NCBI GenBank assembly: GCA_916613615.1 | Contig: OU744731.1 | Span: 50,754,645 to 50,818,644 of the forward strand | From: Steromphala cineraria | Taxonomy: Eukaryota > Mollusca > Gastropoda > Trochida > Trochidae | Length of the DNA: 64,000 bases | Direction: 5' to 3' | In this document: in pieces, positions 21,901 through 29,497 of the stretch | How the letters are laid out: the number at the start of each line of letters is the position of its first letter | Position numbering within the stretch: the stretch's first letter is position 1 | Translations under genes and position numbers: made by a program | The notes under the pieces: generated by a model | Databases searched by the model: none | What the model was told of the DNA's origin: nothing | Seen by the model: the letters and a program-made list of their open reading frames with translations, nothing else

Positions 21901-24900
21901 AAGTCTGTCATATGACATTAAGAAAACATGTTCATATTAGTGTATAACTCTCATTCTTGCCCAGCCAATACAAAAATTAACTCTCGTAATGCATGATATG
22001 ACACACTTTCTTGGATTATAATCCCTTTTACTAAATCAAGGTTCAATTACATTAGAGAGAGTAAATACATGTATAAGATGTTTAATCACCTGTAGTTGAT
22101 GTGTACAGGAACCAGACAGAGCGGGAGATGAGTCAGGTACTGGAGGAGATGCGTCGCCAGCACGACCTCATCAAGCAGAAGCAGCTGCAGGACCAGGTGA
22201 GCAACTTCATTCTCTCCTAGACTCTCCTTCTTCCTTATATCTTTCCTAGACTCTCCCTCTTCCTTATATCTCTCCTAGACTCTCCCTCTTCCTTATATCT
22301 CTCCTAGACTCTCCTTCTTCCTTATATCTCTCCTAGACTCTCCCTCTTCCTTATATCTCTCCTAGACTCTCCCTCTTCCTTATATCTCTCCTAGACTCTC
22401 CCTCTTCCTTAGATCTCTTCTAGACTCTCCCTCTTCCTTAGATCTCTCCTAGACTCTCCCTCTTCCTTATATCTCTCCTAGACTCTCCCTCTTCCTTATA
22501 TCTCTCCTAGACTCTCCCTCTTCCTTATATCTCTCCTAGACTCTCCCTCTTCCTTATATCTCTCCTAGACTCTCCCTCTTCCTTATATCTCTCTTAGACT
22601 CTCCCTCTTCCTTATATCTCTCCTAGACTCTCCCTCTTCCTTATATCTCTCCTAGACTCTCCCTCTTCCTTAGATCTCTCCTAGACTCTCCCTCTTCCTT
22701 AGATCTCTTCTAGACTCTCCCTCTTCCTTATATCTCTCCTAGACTCTCCCTCTTCCTTATATCTCTCCTAGACTCTCCCTCTTCCTTATATCTCTCCTAG
22801 ACTCTCCCTCTTCCTTATATCTCTCCTAGACTCTCCCTCTTCCTTATATCTCTCCTAGACTCTCCCTCTTCCTTAGATCTCTCCTAGACTCTCCCTCTTC
22901 CTTAGATCTCTCCTAGACTCTCCCTCTTCCTTAGATCTCTCCTAGACTCTCCCTCTTCCTTATATCTCTCCTAGACTCTCCCTCTTCCTTATATCTCTCC
23001 TAGACTCTCCCTCTTCCTTAGATCTCTCCTAGACTCTCCCTCTTCCTTATATCTCTCCTAGACTCTCCCTCTTCCTTATATCTCTCCTAGACTCTCCTTC
23101 TTCCTTATATCTCTCCTAGACTCTCCCTCTTCCTTATATCTCTCCTAGACTCTCCCTCTTCCTTAGATCTCTCCTAGACTCTCCCTCTTCCTTAGATCTC
23201 TCCTAGACTCCTAGAGTTTATTGCGGGGCTGGTGAAGGTGGGTGGGCTGAGTGTCTGAGTACTGTTTGTGTTATGTTGTGTCTGTAGGAGCTGAAGTTTA
23301 TTGTAGGGCTGGTGAAGGTTGGTGGGGTGAGTGTCTGAGTACTGTAAGTGTTATGTTGTGTCTGTAGGAGCTGACGTTTATTGTAGGGCTGGTGAAGGTT
23401 GGTGGGTTGAGTGTCTGAGTACTGTAAGTGTTATGTTGTGTCTGTAGGAGCTGGACATCATAGTGGGGTTGGTGAAGGTGGGTGGGGTGAGTGTCTGAGT
23501 ACTGTAAGTGTTATGTTGTGTCTGTAGGAGCTGAAGTTTATTGTAGGGCTGGTGAAGTTTGGTGGGGTGAGTGTCTGAGTACTGTAAGTGTAATGTTGTG
23601 TCTGTAGGAGCTGGACATCATAGCGGGGTTGGTGAAGGTGGGTGGGGTGAGTGTCTGAGTACTGTTTGTGTTATGTTGTGTCTGTAGGAGCTGAAGTTTA
23701 TTATAGGGCTGGTGAAGGTGGGTGGGGTGAGTGTCTGAGTACTGTAAGTGTTATGTTGTGTCTGTAGGAGCTGGACATCATAGCGGGGTTGGTGAAGGTG
23801 GGTGGGGTGAGTGTCTGAGTACTGTTTGTGTTATGTTGTGTCTGTAGGAGCTGAAGTTTATTATAGGGCTGGTGAAGGTTGGTGGGGTGAGTGTCTGAGT
23901 ACTGTTTGTGTTATGTTGTGTCTGTAGGAGCTGAAGTTTATTGTAGGGCTGGTGAAGGTGGGTGGGGTGAGTGTCTGAGTACTGTAAGTGTTATGTTGTG
24001 TCTGTAGGAGCTGGACATCATAGCTAGGTTGGTGAAGGTATGTGGGGTGAGTGTCTGAGTACTGTTTGTGTTATGTTGTGTCTGTAGGAGCTGAAGTTTA
24101 TTGTAGGGCTGGTGAAGTTTGGTGGGGTGAGTGTCTGAGTACTGTAAGTGTAATGTTGTGTCTGTAGGAACTGGAGTTTATAGCGGGGTTGGTGAAGGTT
24201 GGTTGGGGTGAGTGTCTGAGTACTGTAAGTGTTATGTTGTGTCTGTAGGAGCTGGAGTTTATCGCGGGGCTGGTGAAGGTTGGTGGGGTGAGTGTCTGAG
24301 TACTGTAAGTGTTATGTTGTGTCTGTAGGAGCTGGAGTTTATCGCGGGGCTGGTGAAGGTTTGTGGGGTGAGTGTCTGAGTACTGTAAGTGTTATGTTGT
24401 GTCTGTAGGAGCTGGAGTTTATCGCGGGGCTGGTGAAGGTTGGTGGAGTCAGACAGCAGGAGCTGGGTCCAGTGCTGCAGATGCTCTACCCTAGCAAGTC
24501 AGGACCACAGCTGAAGGAACTGCTGGACAAGATCGCCCAGCAGGACCTGCAGCCCCAAACCACAGGCGGGGAGGAGGACAGGTGAGTTTCAGTCTCTTGT
24601 ACAGTATACAGTCCAATCACATTATCTATTTCCATCTACAATTTAGAAAAAAGAAAGATTTAATGTTGGACTCTCTTTAATCTGACTGTACAATGTTAAC
24701 ATATAGTCACCCAAAGTTCATGATAAATTTTGAGCTCAATCAATACAATTTGGAAACTGTACTGGCTACTTACTTGGTGTGATGCCGCTATGTGGGCATT
24801 GTCAGCTGTTGTTTTGCTTGTCTTTGACAGTACATTAAGACAACAAGCCTAAATTGATGCTTGACAGTAGATGATATCTTTATTAATGACTATCAAGAAA

Positions 24901-27900
24901 CAGCTGTGGCTCAGCAAGACTGTTCATACTCAGCACCTCTAAGCAGTTTCACATTTTGAGGGTATGCAATCAACTATCAAAACTAAAACAACAAAAATAT
25001 TACCTTCAGTAAAAGCTTTCAATTGGTTTATATCATAACTATGTTGATAAAACAATAATTACATTACATTTTAACTATTAACACATATAGTGTATGAAAC
25101 ATGGTCATTATACAGTAGAACACTGGTATAACGAACTCCAAGGGACCAAAGAATTTAGTGTACGCTACTTGCATTTGGCCGCCATGCATCAGGCTTTGGA
25201 CAGACTTAAGAAATTGTTCACTATATCTGATTGTTCGCTATGACCGAGTTCACATAGATTGAGTTTTTCTGTTCCTGAGGAACTTGAATGGTCTAGAGAA
25301 GTACCTTAAGGCCCTGTACTTAAACGGTCTGAGAAGTACCTTAAGGCCCTGTACTTGAATGGTCTAGAGAAGTACCTTAAGGCCCAGTACTTGAATGGTC
25401 TAGAGAAGTACCTTAAGGCCCAGTACTTGAATGGTCTAGAGAAGTACCTCAAGGCCCTGTACTTGAATGGTCTAAAGAAGTACCTTAAGGCCCAGTACTT
25501 GAATGGTCTAGAGAAGTACCTCAAGGCCCTGTACTTGAACGGTCTGAGAAGTACCTTAAGGCCCTGTACTTGGATGGTCTAGAGAAGTATGTCAAGGCCC
25601 AGTAATTAAATGGTCTAGAGAAGTACCTTAAGGCCCAGTACTTCAATGGTCTAGAGAAGTACCTCAAGACCCTGTACTTGAATGGTCTAGAGAAGTACCT
25701 TAAGGCCCTGTACTTGAACGGTCTGAGAAGTACCTTAAGGCCCTGTACTTGGATGGTCTATAGAAGTGCCTTAAGGCCCAGTAATTAAATGGTCTAGAGA
25801 AGTACCTTAAGGCCCAGTAATTAAATGGTCTAGAGAAGTACCTCAAGGCCCTGTACTTGACTGGTCTAGAGAAGTACCTTAAGGCCCAGTACTTGAATGG
25901 TCTAGAGAAGTACCTCAAGGCCCTGTACTTGAACGGTCTGAGAAGTACCTTAAGGCCCTGTACTTGAATGGTCTAGAGAAGTACCTTAAGGCCCAGTACT
26001 TGAATGGTCTAGAGAAGTACCTCAAGACCCAGTAATTAAATGATCTAGAGAAGTACCTCAAGACCCAGTAACTAAATGGTCTAGAGAATTACCTTAAGGC
26101 CCAGTACTTAAACGGTCTGAGAAGTACCTTAAGGCCCTGTACTTGGATGGTCTAGAGAAGTACCTCAAGACCCAGTAATTAAATGGTCTAGAGAGTACCT
26201 CAAGGCCCTGTACTTGAATTGTATAGAGAATTACCTTAAGGCCCTGTACTTGAATGGTCTAGAGAAGTACCTTAAGGCCCAGTACTTGAATGGTCTAGAG
26301 AAGTACCTCAAGGCCCTGTACTTGGATGGTCTAGAGAAGTACGTCAAGGCCCAGTAATTAAATGGTCTAGAGAAGTACCTTAAGGCCCAGTACTTGAATG
26401 GTCTAGAGAAGTACCTCAAGGCCCTGTACTTGAATGGTCTAGAGAAGTACCTTAAGGCCCTGTACTTGAACGGTCTAGAGAAGTACCTCAAGGCCCAGTA
26501 ATTAAATGGTCTATAGAAGTACCTTAAGGCCCAGTACTTGAATGGTCTAGAGAAGTACCTCAAGGCCCTGTACTTGAATGGTCTAGAGAAGTACCTCAAG
26601 GCCCAGTACTTCAATGGTCTAGAGAAGTACCTCAAGACCCTGTACTTGAATGGTCTAGAGAAGTACCTTTAGGCCCTGTATTTGAACGGTCTGAGAAGTA
26701 CCTTAAGGCCCTGTACTTGGATGGTCTAGAGAAGTACCTTAAGGCCCAGTAATTAAATGGTCTAGAGAAGTACCTTAAGGCCCTGTACTTGAATGGTCTA
26801 AAGAAGTACCTTAAGGCCCAGTAATTAAATGGTCTAGAGAAGTACCTCAAGGCCCTGTACTTGAATTGTTTAGAGAATTACCTTAAGGCCCTGTAATTAA
26901 ATGGTCTAGAGAAGTACCTTAAGGCCCAGTACTTGAATGGTCTAGAGAAGTACCTTAAGGCCCTGTATTTGAACGGTCTGAGAAGTACCTTAAGGCCCAG
27001 TACTTGAATGGTCTAGAGAAGTACCTCAAGACCCAGTAATTAAATGGTCTAGAGAAGTACCTTAAGGCCCAGTACTTGAATGGTCTAGAGAAGTACCTCA
27101 AGGCCCTGTACTTGAATGGTCTAGAGAATTACCTTAAGGCCCTGTAATTAAATGGTCTAGAGAAGTACCTTAAGGCCCAGTACTTGAATGGTCTAGAGAA
27201 GTACCTTAAGGCCCTGTATTTGAACTGTCTGAGAAGTACCTTAAGGCCCTGTACTTGGATGGTCTAGAGAAGTACCTTAAGGCCCAGTAATTAAATGGTC
27301 TAGAGAAGTACCTTAAGGCCCAGTACTTGAATGGTCTAGAGAAGTACCTCAAGGCCCTGTACTTGAACGGTCTGAGAAGTACCTTAAGGCCCAGTACTTG
27401 AATGGTCTAGAGAAGTACCTCAAGACCCAGTAATTAAATGGTCTAGAGAAGTACCTCAAGACCCAGTAACTAAATGGTCTAGAGAAGTACCTCAAGGCCC
27501 TGTACTTGAATTGTTTAGAGAATTACCTTAAGGCCCTGTAATTAAATGGTCTAGAGAAGTACCTTAAGGCCCAGTACTTGAATGGTCTAGAGAAGTACCT
27601 CAAGACCCTGTACTTGAATGGTCTAGAGAAGTACCTTAGGGCCCTGTATTTGAACGGTCTGAGAAGTACCTTAAGGCCCTGTACTTGGATGGTCTAGAGA
27701 AGTACCTTAAGGCCCAGTAATTAAATGGTCTAGAGAAGTACCTCAAGGCCCTGTACTTGACTGGTCTAGAGAAGTACCTTAAGGCCCAGTACTTGAATGG
27801 TCTAGAGAAGTACCTCAAGGCCCTGTACTTGAACGGTCTGAGAAGTACCTTAAGGCCCTGTACTTGAATGGTCTAGAGAAGTACCTTAAGGCCCAGTACT

Positions 27901-29497
27901 TGAATGGTCTAGAGAAGTACCTCAAGGCCCTGTACTTGAATGGTCTAGAGAAGTACCTTAAGGCCCAGTACTTGAATGGTCTAGAGAAGTACCTCAAGAC
28001 CCAGTAATTAAATGGTCTAGAGAAGTACCTCAAGACCCAGTAACTAAATGGTCTAGAGAAGTACCTCAAGGCCCTGTACTTGAATTGTTTAGAGAATTAC
28101 CTTAAGGCCCTGTAATTAAATGGTCTAGAGAAGTACCTCAACTACCTGAAAGACGAAAAACAATAATGTCAAAAATGTTTCTATTGGATCCCCAAATATT
28201 CAGCCGTCAGACAGTGTTAGGGACCTGGGAGTATATAAATGGAATTTGCTAGAACTATTACAACAGCCTTTTATTTGGTCTCACCCGGACATAGCCATTC
28301 AGAAGCCAAAAATCCAAACTATGCAGAAAGCATCTTTTCTCTTAAATTTAGGATCACTTAACACCAACTCTGAAATCACTCCACTGGTTTCAACTCAAAT
28401 TAGAAATGACTGAAGAATTGTGTGTACTGTATAAATGTCTTTATAACCAAGCTCCAGTCAGCTTCCTTTTTAGGACTGCTTACCAGTTAGGTTCATAGTG
28501 ATAGAAGTCAGCAAAGTATAATTATATAGTAGTCGTAGTAAATACAATTTGGTCAATAATTAAAGTCCGTTTCATAAGACAATTGTTGACATGTTTGACC
28601 ATTGCCTGAGATACTGAGCTCTGTTGACTTGTGTGTTCCAGCTCTGTGATGGCTGGACTGCTGGAGCGTGTGCGAGCTACTCAACTCAACTCAGGGCTCG
28701 CCAGCAGACAGGGCTCCCTCCGATCCAATCATGGGTACTCTACCATTCACTGTCCACTGTCTTGTAGCTTTTTTCTGGATCTTAATAACAAATCAAAATT
28801 TTTGATGATGTGAGTATAACAACAAGTGGTCCGTAAGGTTATTGAATCTGAGCATATCACACTTGTTTATACTCTATTGCAATTAAATTTCATAAAATCA
28901 GTTACATGAAATTATCATTATTCCTGGATATATGCATAACTCGAACTAAGATAGTACAGTTACATTTACTTGACTTGCAGTGGTTCCAAAAAGCGGCTTG
29001 GAGGTACAAAGAAGAGGATGTCTCAGATTAGCCTTGTATCATCCTTGAATGAGGACAGCTTCTCTGGAGATGGTCCCAAGAAGAAGTCAAGAACCAAGCG
29101 AGGTTCGTTCGAAGCCCAGGGGGTGAGCATCAATGGTGGGTTTGAAGGTGACGGGTACCCGGGACACCCCACTTCCTCCCTCAGGGGCTCAATCTCTGAG
29201 GACTACTCAGGCTCGTACGGGCGGGGTGGGGGGTACGGGGTGGACACCAGAGATGATGAGTACCCCCGGTCTGTCGGGGGTTACCAGCACAACTCCCCCA
29301 TTGACGAGGAGGACTACGAATATCCCAGACAAGACGAGTATGGGGATGACTTCATCGGCATGGGCACGGGTCACATGGTTGGGGGAGGCAACACCCAGGG
29401 GAGATTGCCTCCCCTACAGACACATCACAAGAGCAAGAAGAAGAAAAAGCTTCTTAAAAAATTAGCTCATAGGAATGATGAAGATGAACTTCTGTAG
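5569..29497 (+). CDS. Coiled-coil protein, 3' portion of gene (16 exons)
   Basis: Sixteen exons with AG/GT borders join in one frame: 5569-5648, 5928-6160, 7313-7507, 10432-10639, 12209-12301, 12513-12621, 12965-13111, 14946-15047, 15801-15926, 16166-16219, 20311-20412, 21648-21817, 22109-22196, 24409-24581, 28642-28734, 28981-29497. They total 2490 nt, 829 residues plus TAG. Visible residues 1-570 are almost continuous Glu/Gln/Arg/Lys/Leu-rich helix with coiled-coil character. Residues 570-650 form a less charged helical segment (LEFIAGLVKVGGV, then VMAGLLERV). The last exon is Ser/Gly/Tyr/Asp-rich and ends in a lysine cluster (KSKKKKKLLKKL). No signal peptide, membrane segment or enzyme motif is visible. 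The 5' end lies left of the window, since exon 1 here starts at an acceptor. The family is not recognised with certainty; a limbin (EVC2)-like ciliary protein is one possibility, held at low confidence. It converges on the SPFH-like gene. Confidence 0.85.
5928..6160 (+). CDS. Coiled-coil gene, visible exon 2
   Basis: Acceptor GTGCAG, donor GTCAGT. The frame continues from exon 1. Residues 27-105 are Gln/Glu/Arg-rich helix (REQLSGAQAEEYMQQVKQ). GC content is clearly above that of the flanking intron. Confidence 0.88.
6161..7312 (+). other. Intron 2 of coiled-coil gene, no feature seen
   Basis: AT-rich sequence of 1152 bases. Short ORFs on both strands have no splice-compatible or protein-like character. 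I see no repeat or element border. Confidence 0.6.
7313..7507 (+). CDS. Coiled-coil gene, visible exon 3
   Basis: Acceptor CTACCAG; the donor GTTCCT is weak but keeps frame. It encodes residues 105-170, including LHRQQVNDLENETDSEHFHE, and ends in phase 1. Confidence 0.85.
7907..7912. repeat. Left target-site duplication ATGCGA
   Basis: Direct repeat of 9518-9523 flanking the 1605 bp transposon. Confidence 0.8.
7913..9517. mobile_element. 1605 bp non-autonomous DNA transposon with 52 bp TIRs
   Basis: The ends 7913-7964 and 9466-9517 are inverted copies of each other over 52 bases with about four mismatches, starting GGGCGAAACCGCATTA. ATGCGA occurs directly outside both ends (7907-7912 and 9518-9523) and only once in the uninterrupted copy near 18057-18062, so it is a target-site duplication. 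No transposase frame is visible. The interior carries several inverted copies of AAATGTGGGCCCACT and diverged repeats around TTTTCCATCAAAA. A 6 bp duplication does not by itself name the superfamily. Confidence 0.85.
9518..9523. repeat. Right target-site duplication ATGCGA
   Basis: Direct repeat of 7907-7912; the sequence continues GTCCTAA, as in the empty copy near 18063. Confidence 0.8.
9911..10431 (+). repeat. Tandem array (63-69 bp unit) repeating the exon 4 acceptor and exon start
   Basis: Seven upstream copies of a unit made of a (GT)n run, a GCTGCAG (once TTGCAG) acceptor and about 40 bases matching the start of exon 4, each followed by AGCTGAGTACAGCA and the next GT run. Unit length varies with the number of GTs. 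The eighth copy is the true exon. Minus-strand ORFs rich in Thr-His here are artefacts of the GT runs. Confidence 0.9.
10432..10639 (+). CDS. Coiled-coil gene, visible exon 4
   Basis: Acceptor GTGCTGCAG, donor GTATGT. Residues 170-239 include MSGSQVEKLLGEHDAEMEDL. The acceptor and first bases of this exon are repeated seven times just upstream in a (GT)n-bearing array. The true exon is the copy that continues as CTGCTGGGGGAGC. Confidence 0.9.
10640..12208 (+). other. Intron 4 of coiled-coil gene, no feature seen
   Basis: AT-rich intron of 1569 bases. A 109-codon plus-strand ORF at 11289-11618 has no usable splice context in frame with its neighbours and is treated as chance. No repeat border is evident. 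Confidence 0.6.
12209..12301 (+). CDS. Coiled-coil gene, visible exon 5
   Basis: Acceptor CTTGCAG, donor GTAGGA. Frame continues from exon 4. Residues 239-270 include KLINSQMSISEAERDRVLKE. Confidence 0.88.
12513..12621 (+). CDS. Coiled-coil gene, visible exon 6
   Basis: Acceptor GGTGCAG, donor GTCTGT. Residues 270-306 include LTLNKLRQKRMLEEKLVERR. Ends in phase 0. Confidence 0.88.
12622..12964 (+). other. Intron 6 of coiled-coil gene, no feature seen
   Basis: AT-rich intron of 343 bases; nothing beyond its splice sites was seen. Confidence 0.6.
12965..13111 (+). CDS. Coiled-coil gene, visible exon 7
   Basis: Acceptor TTTGCAG, donor GTAGCA. It is 49 whole codons, phase 0 at both ends, residues 307-355, with an acidic stretch (GEESDEETERQE). 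A CACACAGCAT-type array begins right after the donor. Confidence 0.88.
13112..13545 (+). repeat. Irregular CACACAGCAT-type tandem array abutting exon 7 donor
   Basis: Repeats built from AGCATCACA and CACACAGCATTA in irregular register start within about ten bases of the exon 7 donor and run to about 13545. No open frame of note. Confidence 0.85.
14017..14862 (+). mobile_element. Repeat element copy A with terminal hairpin
   Basis: A foldback at 14017-14135 has arms containing GTAAAATTTCCGGGATTCAT and its complement. The downstream part to about 14862 matches, in opposite orientation, 43070-43840 of copy B. The matching 60-residue ORFs in the two copies (HFNVEADQIMYPFAVIRLSQ) are shared because the DNA is shared; no start context or domain supports a gene. 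The far end contains a diverged AACACCCGCAAA motif, hinting at degenerate terminal inverted repeats. Confidence 0.7.
14946..15047 (+). CDS. Coiled-coil gene, visible exon 8
   Basis: Acceptor GTGTACAG, donor GTGGGT. It is 34 whole codons, phase 0-0, residues 356-389 (IQQEMTKDRAMVLKGQEE). A symmetric exon, so skipping would keep the frame. Confidence 0.88.
15048..15800 (+). other. Intron 8 of coiled-coil gene, no feature seen
   Basis: Intron of 753 bases with normal borders; no repeat or coding signal recognised. Confidence 0.55.
15801..15926 (+). CDS. Coiled-coil gene, visible exon 9
   Basis: Acceptor GGCTTGTAG, donor GTAACA. It is 42 codons, phase 0-0, residues 390-431 (MAKIEEQQKAINTLKVNLMD). 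A GAGAT repeat starts 10-20 bases after the donor. Confidence 0.88.
15936..16003 (+). repeat. GAGAT pentanucleotide repeat near exon 9 donor
   Basis: About ten copies of GAGAT/GAGAC start close behind the exon 9 donor. Minus-strand ORFs across it are repeat artefacts. Confidence 0.85.
16166..16219 (+). CDS. Coiled-coil gene, visible exon 10
   Basis: Acceptor CTCTTTCAG, donor GTACTC. It is 18 codons, phase 0-0, residues 432-449 (GQEHLNKKLDTQRKKQEK). Short but joined in frame to both neighbours. Confidence 0.8.
16220..20310 (+). other. Long intron 10 with several degenerate repeats
   Basis: A 4.1 kb AT-rich intron. Around 16733, 17168, 17338 and 17719 a degenerate block recurs (GCAAA-tATACaAATTaTAT, then TCTTTTGTC and AAAATTATAAgC), spaced roughly 170 bases in the clearest pair, suggesting an old tandem satellite. 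The second copy of the 7745-9700 repeat family lies at 17900-18330. Two ORFs of about 119 codons (17247-17603, 17948-18307) fall in these repeats and are not supported as genes. From 18330 to 20310 I see only short palindromes such as GTGAGCCACGCTCAC near 19141. Confidence 0.5.
17900..18250. mobile_element. Interspersed repeat copy B (empty site)
   Basis: It matches the flanks of the 1605 bp transposon at 7913-9517 without the insertion: CATGTCATGCGAGTCCTAA is continuous here. It serves as an in-window empty-site control. Similarity then continues through TTATCGAATAAAA and GAAGCATTTCAAG. Confidence 0.65.
20311..20412 (+). CDS. Coiled-coil gene, visible exon 11
   Basis: Acceptor CTTTTGTAG, donor GTGTCT. 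It is 34 codons, phase 0-0, residues 450-483 (STIKRILSKRNQREECFIQA). Its last bases and donor are echoed in the 52 bp array that starts at once downstream. Confidence 0.85.
20413..21390 (+). repeat. 52 bp tandem array echoing exon 11 end and donor
   Basis: About 19 copies of a 52 bp unit. Each has a GTGTCT donor-like start preceded by TCAG or TCGG, and inside it CTCTTGTTCACAACAG, which resembles an acceptor. The first unit begins exactly at the exon 11 donor. Some units differ by a few bases (for example CCGTGCTC versus CCATAATC). Confidence 0.92.
21391..21610 (+). repeat. About 54 bp repeat, four copies
   Basis: Four diverged copies of a unit with GTTATATAGAGAGATG and TGTGTATGTATGCTCC lie between the 52 bp array and exon 12. 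Confidence 0.8.
21648..21817 (+). CDS. Coiled-coil gene, visible exon 12
   Basis: Acceptor GCCTGCAG, donor GTGAGA. Residues 484-540 include VIQEKLRLRLEARETSLLQR. Ends in phase 2. Confidence 0.9.
22109..22196 (+). CDS. Coiled-coil gene, visible exon 13
   Basis: Acceptor GTGTACAG, donor GTGAGC. Residues 540-569 (NQTEREMSQVLEEMRRQHDL) ending LQDQ in phase 0. This is the donor that would splice to exon 14 or to any cassette copy in the 80 bp array. Confidence 0.9.
22216..23210 (+). repeat. 29 bp pyrimidine-rich array with acceptor-like CTAG in every unit
   Basis: About 34 copies of a 29 bp unit (CTCTCCTAGACTCTCCCTCT plus TCCTTATAT or TCCTTAGAT) begin about 20 bases after the exon 13 donor. The plus strand is strongly C/T-rich and every unit contains a polypyrimidine stretch followed by CTAG. 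Confidence 0.95.
23211..24408 (+). repeat. 80 bp tandem array of candidate 39 nt cassette exons
   Basis: One partial and 14 complete units precede exon 14. Each full unit has acceptor TGTCTGTAG, a segment starting GAGCTG or GAACTG (39 nt in 13 of 14) and then GTGAGTGTCTGAGTACTG. Segment starts: 23288, 23368, 23448, 23528, 23608, 23688, 23768, 23848, 23928, 24008, 24088, 24168, 24249, 24329. All are free of stops in phase 0 and encode ELKFIVGLVKVGG, ELDIIAGLVKVGG or close variants. The 23368 copy has lost its GT donor; the 24168 copy has one extra base. Transcript data would be needed to say whether any copy is spliced in. Confidence 0.93.
24409..24581 (+). CDS. Coiled-coil gene, visible exon 14
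   Basis: Acceptor TGTCTGTAG, donor GTGAGT. Residues 570-627, starting ELEFIAGLVKVGGVRQQ. Its first 38 bases and its acceptor are the source or product of the 14-copy 80 bp array upstream. Here the sequence continues GGAGTCAGACAG, so the donor seen in the array copies is absent and the exon runs on. Confidence 0.9.
24582..25112 (+). other. Start of intron 14, no feature seen
   Basis: AT-rich intron sequence between exon 14 and a MITE-like element. No coding or repeat signal. Confidence 0.55.
25113..25262 (+). mobile_element. Pogo/Tigger-style MITE, copy 1 (one clear end)
   Basis: It starts CAGTAGAACACTGGTATAAC after TA and continues AACGAACTCCAAGGGACCAA, matching the reverse complement of 52917-53090. 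The other end (GTTCACTATATCTGATTGTT) matches the inner part of that copy but has no clear terminus. TA targets and CAG ends suggest the Tc1/mariner/pogo group. Confidence 0.6.
25275..28139. repeat. 36 bp minisatellite, about 79 units
   Basis: The unit centres on GGTCTAGAGAAGTACCTTAA and GGCCC(A/T)GTA. Variants replace CTTGAATGG with ATTAAATGG or CTTGAACGG. Because 36 is divisible by three, long stop-poor ORFs with 12-residue periods appear on both strands; they are not evidence of a protein. Larger blocks recur (TTAGAGAATTACCTTAAGG near 26875, 27508 and 28087), so the array has grown partly by duplication of multi-unit segments. Confidence 0.95.
28140..28641 (+). other. End of intron 14, no feature seen
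   Basis: About 500 bases of AT-rich sequence between the 36 bp array and exon 15; nothing recognised. Confidence 0.5.
28642..28734 (+). CDS. Coiled-coil gene, visible exon 15
   Basis: Acceptor GTTCCAG, donor GTACTC. Residues 627-658 (SVMAGLLERVRATQLNSGLA). An unspliced reading runs on for a few codons into the intron and should be ignored. Confidence 0.85.
28981..29497 (+). CDS. Coiled-coil gene, terminal coding exon
   Basis: Acceptor GACTTGCAG; stop TAG at 29495-29497. Residues 658-829: a basic start (GSKKRLGGTKKR), then a low-complexity Ser/Gly/Tyr/Asp/Pro region, then KSKKKKKLLKKL and an acidic end (DEDELL). The sequence looks disordered. The two lysine clusters could be nuclear-localisation or nucleic-acid-binding segments, which is inference only. 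Confidence 0.9.

Noticed and set aside
25306..28069. ORFs of 60-134 codons on both strands in the 36 bp array
   Set aside because: They follow from a unit length divisible by three; both strands are open and no start or splice context exists.
25275..28139. CRISPR-like regular repeat with 36 bp period
   Set aside because: Units are contiguous with no unique spacers, and the setting is a eukaryotic intron.
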